This document shows positions 16,340 to 23,548 of a DNA stretch of 33,751 bases, one piece after another (position 1 is the first letter of the stretch; each line of letters starts with the position of its first letter). Made by a program: the position numbers and the translations under genes. The DNA lies in contig DBWM01000002.1 in the NCBI GenBank assembly GCA_002309015.1, positions 109,754 through 143,504 of the forward strand, written 5' to 3'. The notes under the pieces were generated by a model. The model saw nothing but the letters and a program-made list of their open reading frames with translations, was not told where the DNA came from and did no database searches. Source of the DNA: Myxococcales bacterium UBA1238 (GTDB lineage: Bacteria > Myxococcota_A > Bradymonadia > UBA7976 > UBA1532).

Positions 16340-17794
16340 ATGCAGGTCTTTTTGACGCCCGATGAAATGGCGGAGGTGGCCGGCGGTCGCTGGGTAAACG
16401 ACGATAAACCCCGGTTGATCACGGGCGTGCGCGTCAATCCCGAACGCGTTTTACCCGGCGATATTGTTTTTACGACGACGCCCGCACAGTGGGGCAAAGG
16501 GATTTTGGATTCGACCCAGCCGAAGATCCTGAAAAAGATGCAGGAAAAAGGGGCTGCGGCGATCGTCTCCACCGGGCCCAAAGCTTACGAACTGACAGGC
16601 CTGCCCACGCTTGTGGTTGAAAACCCGAAGGTGGCCCTCGAAAAGATCGCCGTCTGCAGCCGCGATCGCTTTCAGGGAAAGACGGTTCTGGTGACCGGGA
16701 CCGAAGGCAAGACGGGGTTTAAGCTGCTGCTCGCGCATGTGCTGAAGCCGCAATGCGCCTGCCACGCCAGCAAAGACAGCGCCAATTTAACCGTGCCCGT
16801 CTGGTGCAGCATGGCGGGCGTCAATCGGGAGACCCAGGTTCACATCTGCGAAGTCTCGGTGGCGCAGCCCAAAGTGGGCTTTACGCGTTCCCGTTACCTG
16901 CGGCCCAACATCTCTGTGATCACGGAAGTGGGCTATTCCCATGTAGAAACGCACGGTGGCCTGGACGCCCTCATTTACGATAAAGCTTCGGTGTCGGATG
17001 GCCTGGTGGATGGCGGTTGCTGCGTGGTCAACGCCTCCTGCCCCCAGTTTGACAAGGTGCGTGAATGCATCTTTAAGCGGCATTATGTGCCGGTTTACGG
17101 TTTTGGTGAGCATCCGCGTTCGCAAAGCCGCGTGATCGAGGCGCAGTTTGTCAATCAGAGCTGGGTGTGCAAAGCCGATGTGAGAGGCAAAGAAGTGCAA
17201 TACACCATTCATGCGATGGGTGATCATATGCCCAACGCAGTGGCGGGTGTATTGCTGACGGTCGATCTGTTGGGCTACGATGTGTTTAAGGCTGCGAAAG
17301 AAGTGGCCAGCTTTGAGCCCTCAGAGACCATGGGGCGTCTGGAGCAGCTGACCCTTCACGGGCATCCGTTTACCTTCTACGATCACAGCCATCGCGCATC
17401 TCCCTTAAACTTCCGATCTGCGCTGCGCGACGTGAGCCGGATTCAGGTGACCGGCAAGCGGATTGCTGTGCTGGGATCGATGCTGAACCTGGGCGATTTA
17501 AGCGACGCCTCCCATAAAGACCTGATGACAGATATTGAGAAGGCTCATTTTGATGTGATCTACACATTGGGGGATCCCATTAAAGTGATTCGGCCTCTGC
17601 TCAAAAAGTTACCTGGTGTGACGCTGAAAAGTCATGCAAAGGACTGGAAAGAGTTGATAGAGCCTGTGTCCAATGAGATTGGAGACGGCGATTTGCTGTT
17701 TATGAAAGGCAATCACAGGGTTTGGCTTAAGTATTTGTCGGCGGAGTTGCGTGAACAGGCTCAGCGCGAACAGGAGGCGAACGATGCGCGATAA
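16340..17794 (+). CDS. divergent Mur-type amide ligase, first gene of a six-gene operon
   Basis: About 484 residues, MurF-like over its length: N-terminal domain starting LTPDEMAEVAGG, central ATPase domain with GTEGKT at 120-125, EVGYSHVE at 196-203 and Lys215 (YDKAS) in the carbamyl-Lys position, and a C-terminal domain with KGNHRVW near the end. The P-loop is odd: the residue after GKT is Gly, where Mur ligases have Thr or Ser, and Glu replaces the usual Asn. The MurF DSYNANP motif reads YDHSHRASP. These changes suggest a different acceptor or amino acid rather than D-Ala-D-Ala. Start 16340 is chosen by alignment to the MurF N-terminus, with a weak GTGGA 5 bases upstream; 16319 is possible. 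The stop overlaps the next start by 11 bases. CapB/PgsB of poly-gamma-glutamate synthesis is also a Mur-type ligase, which fits the CapA-like neighbour. Confidence 0.75.
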   Translation: MQVFLTPDEMAEVAGGRWVNDDKPRLITGVRVNPERVLPGDIVFTTTPAQWGKGILDSTQPKILKKMQEKGAAAIVSTGPKAYELTGLPTLVVENPKVALEKIAVCSRDRFQGKTVLVTGTEGKTGFKLLLAHVLKPQCACHASKDSANLTVPVWCSMAGVNRETQVHICEVSVAQPKVGFTRSRYLRPNISVITEVGYSHVETHGGLDALIYDKASVSDGLVDGGCCVVNASCPQFDKVRECIFKRHYVPVYGFGEHPRSQSRVIEAQFVNQSWVCKADVRGKEVQYTIHAMGDHMPNAVAGVLLTVDLLGYDVFKAAKEVASFEPSETMGRLEQLTLHGHPFTFYDHSHRASPLNFRSALRDVSRIQVTGKRIAVLGSMLNLGDLSDASHKDLMTDIEKAHFDVIYTLGDPIKVIRPLLKKLPGVTLKSHAKDWKELIEPVSNEIGDGDLLFMKGNHRVWLKYLSAELREQAQREQEANDAR

Positions 17795-18854
17795 CTCTGA
17801 TTTTGACATGATCTTTGGGGGCGATACCTATTTTGGCGAATGGCATATGCGCCTGCGCGTAAGGAAGCTTCACAACGATATTTTAAAAGAGCGCGGCTAT
17901 TTGGATATGGGTCAAAACCTGGTACCCATGATGCAGCAGGCTGAGATGGTCTGCGTCAATCTGGAATGCGCGATCACCGAGATTGAAAAATCGCCTTTAG
18001 CTGATAAACCGCATACTTACGCAGCAGTGGCTGAGCCTACCCTTGAAGCCTTGAAGAATGCCAACGTTCATGTGGCGTGTTTGGCCAACAATCACTCTGT
18101 CGATTTCGGCAAGGCGGGGTTGATCGATACGCTCGAATCCCTTGAATCTGCGGGGATTTCTCCGATCGGTGCCGGTCGGAAGGCTGTGGATGCGCAGATG
18201 CCTTATGTGTTTGAAACACATGTGGGCGATGTATTGCGCAAGTTCGGTCTGATTTCGGTTTACAACTTTGGCGAGCGATCTAAAAAATGGGGCTTCTATG
18301 CCGAAGAAAAGATTCCCGGGACCAATGTGCTCGATATGGAACTCCTGAAGTTCCAATGCGCTTTTTTGCGTGAAAAGCAAATCCTGCCCATCGTGATCCC
18401 GCATTGGGGGCCCAACTATTGCTGGCGGACCGAGACGATGCAGCGGATGGCCCATCAGATGGTGAAGGCGGGCGCGGGGCTCATCATCGGACACAGCGCC
18501 CATATGCTGCAAGAAGTCGAAGTGATCGATGGCGTGCCCGTATTTTACAGCCTGGGCAACTTTATTATGAACGGAGATGGTGAATATCGTGAGCGCAACC
18601 TGCCGCCCTACAGTGCGCTTTTACGTTTGACGATTCCGAGCGATCAGCCGCAGTCGCTCACGCTTCGGCTTTATCCTTTTGTGAGCGATAACCTGCAGAC
18701 CGACTTTCATCCCCGTTTTGTGACCGATTTTGAAGCCCGGCATGTGCGCGCGCTGCTCGATGGCCATCAATGGTCTTACGGCGAATATGGCTTGCCGGTC
18801 ACATGGGCTTCCGATGCGTTTGGTCCCTATATGCGCATGGATGTGATGCCGTAA
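17784..18854 (+). CDS. CapA-family metallophosphatase-fold protein
   Basis: A 356-residue protein of the PGA_cap (CapA) family, related to calcineurin-like phosphoesterases. Visible motifs are GGDTYF (12-17), NLE (59-61), ANNHSVDFG (101-109), HWG (207-209), GHSAH (236-240) and SLGNF (256-260), covering the expected metal-binding sites. CapA takes part in poly-gamma-glutamate capsule formation in Bacillus; many homologues have no assigned reaction. Unlike capsule CapA, this copy has no signal peptide or membrane anchor and should be cytosolic. The start at 17784 has AGGAGG 6 bases upstream inside the end of the Mur ligase gene and overlaps it by 11 bases, so the two are translationally coupled. 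Confidence 0.85.
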   Translation: MRDNSDFDMIFGGDTYFGEWHMRLRVRKLHNDILKERGYLDMGQNLVPMMQQAEMVCVNLECAITEIEKSPLADKPHTYAAVAEPTLEALKNANVHVACLANNHSVDFGKAGLIDTLESLESAGISPIGAGRKAVDAQMPYVFETHVGDVLRKFGLISVYNFGERSKKWGFYAEEKIPGTNVLDMELLKFQCAFLREKQILPIVIPHWGPNYCWRTETMQRMAHQMVKAGAGLIIGHSAHMLQEVEVIDGVPVFYSLGNFIMNGDGEYRERNLPPYSALLRLTIPSDQPQSLTLRLYPFVSDNLQTDFHPRFVTDFEARHVRALLDGHQWSYGEYGLPVTWASDAFGPYMRMDVMP

Positions 18855-18876
18855 TCGGCTGAATTGAGAATGAAAG

Positions 18877-19836
18877 ATGGCGATGCATCTTCCTATCCAT
18901 GATCTCCGCCCCGAGCATCTCTACCGTCTGTTCATCGACGGCCGTTTTTATGTCAAAGAACACGGCTGGGAAGGCTACGCGAGGCGGCAGGCCGGATGTG
19001 TCGAAGGGATGAGTCTGGCTTATTGCCATATGCTCAGGAACTTTGAACTCAAAGACGGACTCACGCTCGAATACATCCAGCAGCTGCACGATATCTGTAC
19101 CAGTAGATTTAAGGAAGATGTGCGCAAGAATCGCTATCCAGGCCAGATTCGGGATTATTCACTTTCATTCCTTTTGCGCAGCAGAACTTCGAGTCTGAGA
19201 GGGATTGAAGATTTGGATGCCCAGGGACTGGAAGGACATGAATTCTTTATAAAGGTTGAGAATAAAAAGAGTTTTTTTGACAGTCCTTATGATGCCTATC
19301 TCTATATGAGATCACAAAAAGGGGTGCGCTATACGGTCGGCACAGGACCCATTTGTGATGAATATAAGCAAGCTCTGATCGATAAAAAACCTGAGGAGCT
19401 GTACTGGAAGGCGCGGGCGGTGGTGCGCCAGAATGTTGAAGCCCGGTGCCGGCAATTGATCGATCAATACAATCAGAAGTCGGCTCATTGTTCGGGCGAT
19501 GACTTAGTCAGATGCCATATCGATCTGATTAAAACCCTGGAACGCACGCACCCCTTTGTGGACTGCAATAATCGTGTATTGATCAATATCGTGCTGAATC
19601 ATTTGTTAATGCGATCTGGCGAGCTGCCCGTCATTTACGAAGATCCTAATATTTTTGATGGGTTAACGACCGAGGAATTGGTTGCGGAAGTCAAGTATGG
19701 TCAATCGCTTGTCCAGCAACTGATCGATGATCCGGATTCTGAAGTCTTTGGACATTGCACCAAATGTGAATATCCCTGGAACACGCATCGCATCTGCGAA
19801 CTGCTGCATGAATGGATCCAAATGTTGCATCCTTAA
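18877..19836 (+). CDS. Fic/Doc-like protein with a variant active-site motif
   Basis: A 319-residue protein with HPFVDCNNR at 225-233, which matches the Fic signature HPFx(D/E)GN(G/K)R at His, Phe, Asp, Asn and Arg. Cys230 replaces the first Gly and Asn232 the second, closer to the Doc form DANKR. Upstream, IQQLHDICTSRF and YPGQIRDYSL (about 67-95) resemble the Fic region before the flap, and CVEGM (41-45) resembles the inhibitory helix motif without its Ser/Thr. Fic enzymes transfer AMP, UMP, phosphate or phosphocholine to hydroxyl groups. No toxin-antitoxin partner is seen; it sits in the biosynthetic operon, 22 bases after CapA and 17 before the ATP-grasp gene, so a biosynthetic or tailoring role is likelier than a toxin (inference). 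A Cys pair near the C-terminus (CTKC, 294-297) could bind metal. The start context is weak. Confidence 0.6.
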   Translation: MAMHLPIHDLRPEHLYRLFIDGRFYVKEHGWEGYARRQAGCVEGMSLAYCHMLRNFELKDGLTLEYIQQLHDICTSRFKEDVRKNRYPGQIRDYSLSFLLRSRTSSLRGIEDLDAQGLEGHEFFIKVENKKSFFDSPYDAYLYMRSQKGVRYTVGTGPICDEYKQALIDKKPEELYWKARAVVRQNVEARCRQLIDQYNQKSAHCSGDDLVRCHIDLIKTLERTHPFVDCNNRVLINIVLNHLLMRSGELPVIYEDPNIFDGLTTEELVAEVKYGQSLVQQLIDDPDSEVFGHCTKCEYPWNTHRICELLHEWIQMLHP

Positions 19837-19853
19837 AAGAGGGAGTAGGTGAG

Positions 19854-21536
19854 ATGCAGACTCTGATGATCTTTCGTAATCGGGTGCGTTTTGTCCCTTT
19901 GAACGCGCTTCAGGGCTTGCCGCTTGTTGGGCAGGCGGTCTTTGCTTCGACCATCGATGCCCTTCATTGTGAGAATGGTCTCTTTGCACGTCGTTACCAG
20001 CAGGGCGTTTGGGCAGCCGAAGAAACCGAGCTGATGCCTTCATTTGTGTATTTTGATGGCGACGACGAAGATTACAGCTTTGATGAACAAGTGACCGCCT
20101 TGTGGTCGTTTCTGGAAGCAAATCATCCTTATTGCTATCAGATCTTCTTCTCTAACGGGCCGCTGCGAGCTTTTCTATCTAAAATTTCTGATGCTTCGAG
20201 TGGTGATGACCAGGGTGACCCAGTCATCGGGCATGCCATTCTTCATTTTGTTGTCCCCAAAAATATATTTAAAATTCACTGGTTAGATGCTCCTGAAGAT
20301 TTGGCGGTATCAGGAGAAATTCAAGGGATCGCTTCTCAGCTCTATGCTCATTTGCAACAGTGGGTTCAGACATCCTGCGATTCACAGAAGGTAAAAGACA
20401 GAGTCCGATCTTTTTGCCTGAAGGTCGGGTTTTCTGTTCAGCAGGTTTCCTGCACTGCGATTACCATTCGCTCGATCGAATGCATGACATTGGATGACTT
20501 ATCACATCATCCTGGGGCGCGGGATGTGCTCAGTGGAATGGCGGAGGATCTGCTGGCGGTCAAGCAGAGCGTCAATGCGGAGCTGGGCGTCAATAACAAG
20601 CATTATTTGAGGGCGGCCCGCGAGCTGCAAATCTGTTGTGAACCCATCGGAAAAGACTACTACCTTCTGTCGCGAGGCGCCCATCGGGCCCTTTTTGTGC
20701 CCTATCATCGGACGGTACAGACCACAGAGGCGGTGGCGCGATTGCGCAATAAAAAACAGACAGTGCAATTGCTGAAGAGTCACGGGATCCCTTTTGCTCG
20801 CTCAAAATCCTTTAAACGCAGTGAATTAACAGAGGATGCCATTCAATCCGCGCTCTCTAAACTGAAGCTGCCGGTTGTATTAAAGCCGGCGCAATCTGCA
20901 GGCGAAGAGGTGTATTTTCATCTGAGAACACCGGATGAAGTTTTGTCTGCATTGTCCGAACTCCCAGAAAAAGCGCAACATGTTGTTTTAGAAGAAGAAT
21001 TTCAGGGCGAACTGTTTCGGTTTGTGGTGGTCAATCATCAGGTTAAATCGGTTTTGCACGCGCAGATGCCTGTCATATATGGAGATGGCAAGCGTTCGAT
21101 TCGCGCCCTTATCAATTTGTCGAATACATGCCGAAAACGTAAGATCAAAATCACGCCGGCTGTAACGCAGTATTTAAAGACCATGGATCTGACCCTTCAG
21201 TCTGTGCTTCCCAATGGTCAGCGTCTCTGTGTGCTTCCCCGTCGCAATGGCGATGTAACCTGCGATGTGACAGATACGATGAATCAGCGTTACATTGAGC
21301 TCGCTGAAAACATCAGCCGATGGGTTGAACTCAAGGTGTGCGGTCTCGATCTGATGATCAATGCGGCAGGCGATTATCGGGTCTTTAGCGTATGTTCTGC
21401 CCCTGCGCTGTTCCCCCATATGGAGCCTTGTCAGGGGGCCTGCAGAGATCTGTTTAAAGACATACTTGAATATGTGTTGCTCAATGCCTCCGATGACTTC
21501 TTTGATCTCCATCAGATCCGCGAGCATCACGCTTAA
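19854..21536 (+). CDS. ATP-grasp protein similar to the cyanophycin synthetase ATP-grasp domain
   Basis: A 560-residue protein. Residues about 290-545 look like the ATP-grasp domain of cyanophycin synthetase: LRNKKQTVQLLKSHGIP, LPVVLKP with Lys344, a GDGKRS segment at 410-415 and GDVTCDVTD at 466-474, which corresponds to the CphA GGxAIDVTD block. Such domains form amide bonds through acyl phosphates. The last metal site is abnormal: where the family has IIEVNAxPG, this protein reads VFSVCSAPA, so the Glu and Asn ligands are Ser512 and Cys514; Asp499 is kept. Activity is therefore uncertain. Residues 1-290 match nothing I recognise. Start 19854 is chosen for GGGAG 8 bases upstream; the longer frame from 19812 overlaps the previous gene. 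In CphA one chain carries both ATP-grasp and Mur modules; here they are separate genes of one operon. Confidence 0.7.
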   Translation: MQTLMIFRNRVRFVPLNALQGLPLVGQAVFASTIDALHCENGLFARRYQQGVWAAEETELMPSFVYFDGDDEDYSFDEQVTALWSFLEANHPYCYQIFFSNGPLRAFLSKISDASSGDDQGDPVIGHAILHFVVPKNIFKIHWLDAPEDLAVSGEIQGIASQLYAHLQQWVQTSCDSQKVKDRVRSFCLKVGFSVQQVSCTAITIRSIECMTLDDLSHHPGARDVLSGMAEDLLAVKQSVNAELGVNNKHYLRAARELQICCEPIGKDYYLLSRGAHRALFVPYHRTVQTTEAVARLRNKKQTVQLLKSHGIPFARSKSFKRSELTEDAIQSALSKLKLPVVLKPAQSAGEEVYFHLRTPDEVLSALSELPEKAQHVVLEEEFQGELFRFVVVNHQVKSVLHAQMPVIYGDGKRSIRALINLSNTCRKRKIKITPAVTQYLKTMDLTLQSVLPNGQRLCVLPRRNGDVTCDVTDTMNQRYIELAENISRWVELKVCGLDLMINAAGDYRVFSVCSAPALFPHMEPCQGACRDLFKDILEYVLLNASDDFFDLHQIREHHA

Positions 21537-21553
21537 AGGTGAGGTCTGTCCAT

Positions 21554-22630
21554 ATGTTAGAGCGGTCATTTTATTTATTTACACCTGGTCCCGTCGCTTT
21601 GCCCGAGGAAGTGCGCGCTATCGGTGCGCAACATGTGCCTTATTTTCGCAATGATGCCTTTTCTGAAGTTGTCTTTGATTGCGAGCGCATGTTGTTGCAG
21701 CTGACTTCTGCTCCAGAAGGAAGTCGCGTCGTTTTTTTGACGGCCTCCGGGACGGGCGCGATGGAGGCGGCGGTTCAGAATTTGCTGCGGCGCGATCGGT
21801 CTGTGGTGGTGGTTAATGGAGGCACCTTTGGACAAAGGTTTGTGGAGCTTTGTCATCACGCATCGATTCCTACAGAGGTTTGCCTGTCAGAGGGGGATAA
21901 CCTGTCTTCTGGCAAGCGTTTAGAGCCTTTTGGAAGGGATGCCCAGGCGCTTTTGGTGAATCTTCATGAGACCAGTTGTGGCTTGCTTTATGACATCGAT
22001 GCTATCGATCGCTTTTGCCAGGAGCGCAATTTACTCAATATTGTGGATGGGATCAGCGCATTTTTAACCGATCCCGTCGACATGACCGCAAATCACATCG
22101 ATGCGTTCATTCTTTCCTCTCAAAAAGGATTGGCGTTGCCGCCGGGGTTGAGCATGGTGGTGTTATCGCCCAGAGCGATCGATGCGATTCAGCCTGAGCA
22201 AGCGCCTTTTTACTTCAATTTTGAGGCTTACCTTAAAGATGGAATGCGCGGCCAAACGCCTTTTACACCAGCGGTTTCTGTGATTCTGCAGCTCCATGCG
22301 CGTCTAAAAAACCTGATTGCACGAGGCCTTGATTTTGAATACCAGAGAGCGGCGCGTTGTGCCTCTTATTTCAGATCCCATGTTTCTCGCTGGCCGCTTC
22401 GCTTTTACAGTCAGCATATGCCCAACGCGATGACCATTTTAAGTCCCTCAGATGGGCGCAATGCCTTTGAAATTGTTCAATATTTAGCTGAAAAACATCG
22501 CGTGTTTGTGGCGCCCAATGGAGGAGCGTTAAAGAAGATTGCGTTCAGAGTGGCGCATATGGGAGATCAGACGGAAGCGGATTTGGATGTGTTGATTGCT
22601 GCTTTGGATGCTTATTACGCAAATGCCTAG
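21554..22630 (+). CDS. class V PLP-dependent aminotransferase (AGXT/PhnW-like)
   Basis: A 358-residue fold-type I enzyme. It opens with YLFTPGPVALPEEV, typical of serine-pyruvate, alanine-glyoxylate and 2-aminoethylphosphonate-pyruvate aminotransferases. SGTGAM at 65-70 binds cofactor phosphate, HETSCG at 138-143 lies over the ring, Asp165 (IVDGIS) holds the pyridine nitrogen and Lys191 (SSQKG) is the Schiff-base lysine. It should move an amino group between a small keto acid or aldehyde and pyruvate. The next gene is a LicC/PntC-type nucleotidyltransferase, a pairing known from phosphonate pathways (PntC with aminoethylphosphonate transaminase), but no PEP mutase gene is in the window. The ATG at 21554 has GAGG 9 bases upstream; the GTG at 21539 is less likely. 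Confidence 0.85.
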   Translation: MLERSFYLFTPGPVALPEEVRAIGAQHVPYFRNDAFSEVVFDCERMLLQLTSAPEGSRVVFLTASGTGAMEAAVQNLLRRDRSVVVVNGGTFGQRFVELCHHASIPTEVCLSEGDNLSSGKRLEPFGRDAQALLVNLHETSCGLLYDIDAIDRFCQERNLLNIVDGISAFLTDPVDMTANHIDAFILSSQKGLALPPGLSMVVLSPRAIDAIQPEQAPFYFNFEAYLKDGMRGQTPFTPAVSVILQLHARLKNLIARGLDFEYQRAARCASYFRSHVSRWPLRFYSQHMPNAMTILSPSDGRNAFEIVQYLAEKHRVFVAPNGGALKKIAFRVAHMGDQTEADLDVLIAALDAYYANA

Positions 22631-22642
22631 GAGGAGAACACT

Positions 22643-23356
22643 GTGAAAGCGATCATCATGGCTGCCGGAGTGGGAAGCCGAATCAGTCGACATCTTCACG
22701 AGTTACCCAAATGCTGTGTCGAGATTGCGGGTGCGCCTCTCATCTGTCAGACTGTACGAACTTTACATGCGCTGGCCCATGTAGATATCACAGTGATCAC
22801 AGGTTATCACTCTGAGAAGGTTGAAGAAGTGCTGGCGCATGAGGATGTGCATCTGCTGCGAAATCCCTTCTTCCGTGTGACCAATTCGATGGCTTCTCTC
22901 TGGTGGGCGCGGCATTTGCTGGATGGATCTGACGATGTGGTTGTGATGAACGGCGATGTCTATGCTGAGCCGGAAGTATATCGTAACTTGTTTGACGACA
23001 AGCGTTCTCCGCTTTTACTGGCAGACAGCAGCCGCATTTCAGAGGCCGATTATCGATTTCAATGGGATGCGGATTCAAAGCTTGTGAAGTTTGGAAAAGA
23101 TTTAAACGACAGTGAGACTTCTGGCGAATATGTGGGGATGGGGATTTTACATGCGGCGGATGTGATCGCTTTCAGGGAAGATGTCTGTCGCATGGTGATG
23201 GAGGAGAGATATGGCTGCTGGTGGGAAGATGCGCTCTATCAAAGGATCGCGCAACAGGGTACGGTCTATGTAAAAGATGTGTCGGGTCTGTTTTGGGGTG
23301 AAGTGGATTACGTCGAGGATCTGGAGCGTATTCGCGCATTTGCGAAAGATGTATGA
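22643..23356 (+). CDS. LicC/PntC-type nucleotidyltransferase (probable CTP-dependent)
   Basis: A 237-residue nucleotidyltransferase, the last gene of the operon. The N-terminus has MKAIIMAAGVGSR and PKC (22-24). NPFFRVTNSMASLW (74-87) resembles the NPFY..N..S block of LicC, the choline-phosphate cytidylyltransferase. Asp105 (NGDVY) and Asp222 (EVDYVEDL) are in the places of the metal-binding Asp residues, and WWEDAL (193-198) is a LicC/PntC feature. The expected reaction is CTP plus a phosphoryl or phosphonyl alcohol or amine giving a CDP-linked donor. The substrate is not fixed by sequence. The GTG start has an excellent AGGAGGAG that overlaps the stop of the aminotransferase gene, 12 bases away. 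Confidence 0.8.
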   Translation: MKAIIMAAGVGSRISRHLHELPKCCVEIAGAPLICQTVRTLHALAHVDITVITGYHSEKVEEVLAHEDVHLLRNPFFRVTNSMASLWWARHLLDGSDDVVVMNGDVYAEPEVYRNLFDDKRSPLLLADSSRISEADYRFQWDADSKLVKFGKDLNDSETSGEYVGMGILHAADVIAFREDVCRMVMEERYGCWWEDALYQRIAQQGTVYVKDVSGLFWGEVDYVEDLERIRAFAKDV

Positions 23357-23384
23357 TGTAAAACCTTGTTTAAGAGATTTTACA
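23357..23384 (+). terminator. possible weak terminator of the six-gene operon
   Basis: TGTAAAA (23357-23363) and TTTTACA (23378-23384) form a perfect 7-bp AT-rich stem with a 14-base loop immediately after the stop codon. The stem is weak and no T-run follows, so this is tentative. Confidence 0.3.
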
Positions 23385-23482
23385 CATTGGGCGAGATGGA
23401 ATGGTTGATGGTGGAAGGTTAAAGGTTGCAGCATATATATGCGATTCTATTTGTTTTTTATCTCTGATGACTCGCTTTTTTG

Positions 23483-23512
23483 TTGACTTTGTTTTCTTTT
23501 AGATAGCATAAG
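23483..23512 (+). promoter_or_regulatory. candidate sigma-70-type promoter for the glycosyltransferase pair
   Basis: TTGACT (23483-23488) and CATAAG (23507-23512) match the -35 and -10 boxes at five and four of six positions with an 18-base spacer. They lie in an AT-rich 192-bp gap and end 36 bases before the ATG at 23549. The gap and this site suggest that the two glycosyltransferase genes are transcribed separately from the operon upstream. Confidence 0.4.
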
Positions 23513-23548
23513 TGGGTCTAAGACTTGTTCGATTGATCGGGAGAGCAT

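Noticed and set aside
16340..18854. a standard poly-gamma-glutamate capsule operon
   Set aside because: No PgsC/CapC or PgsE-type membrane gene is present and the CapA-like protein lacks a membrane anchor.
18877..19836. toxin of a Fic/Doc toxin-antitoxin pair
   Set aside because: No small antitoxin gene lies beside it, and it is locked between biosynthetic genes with short gaps.
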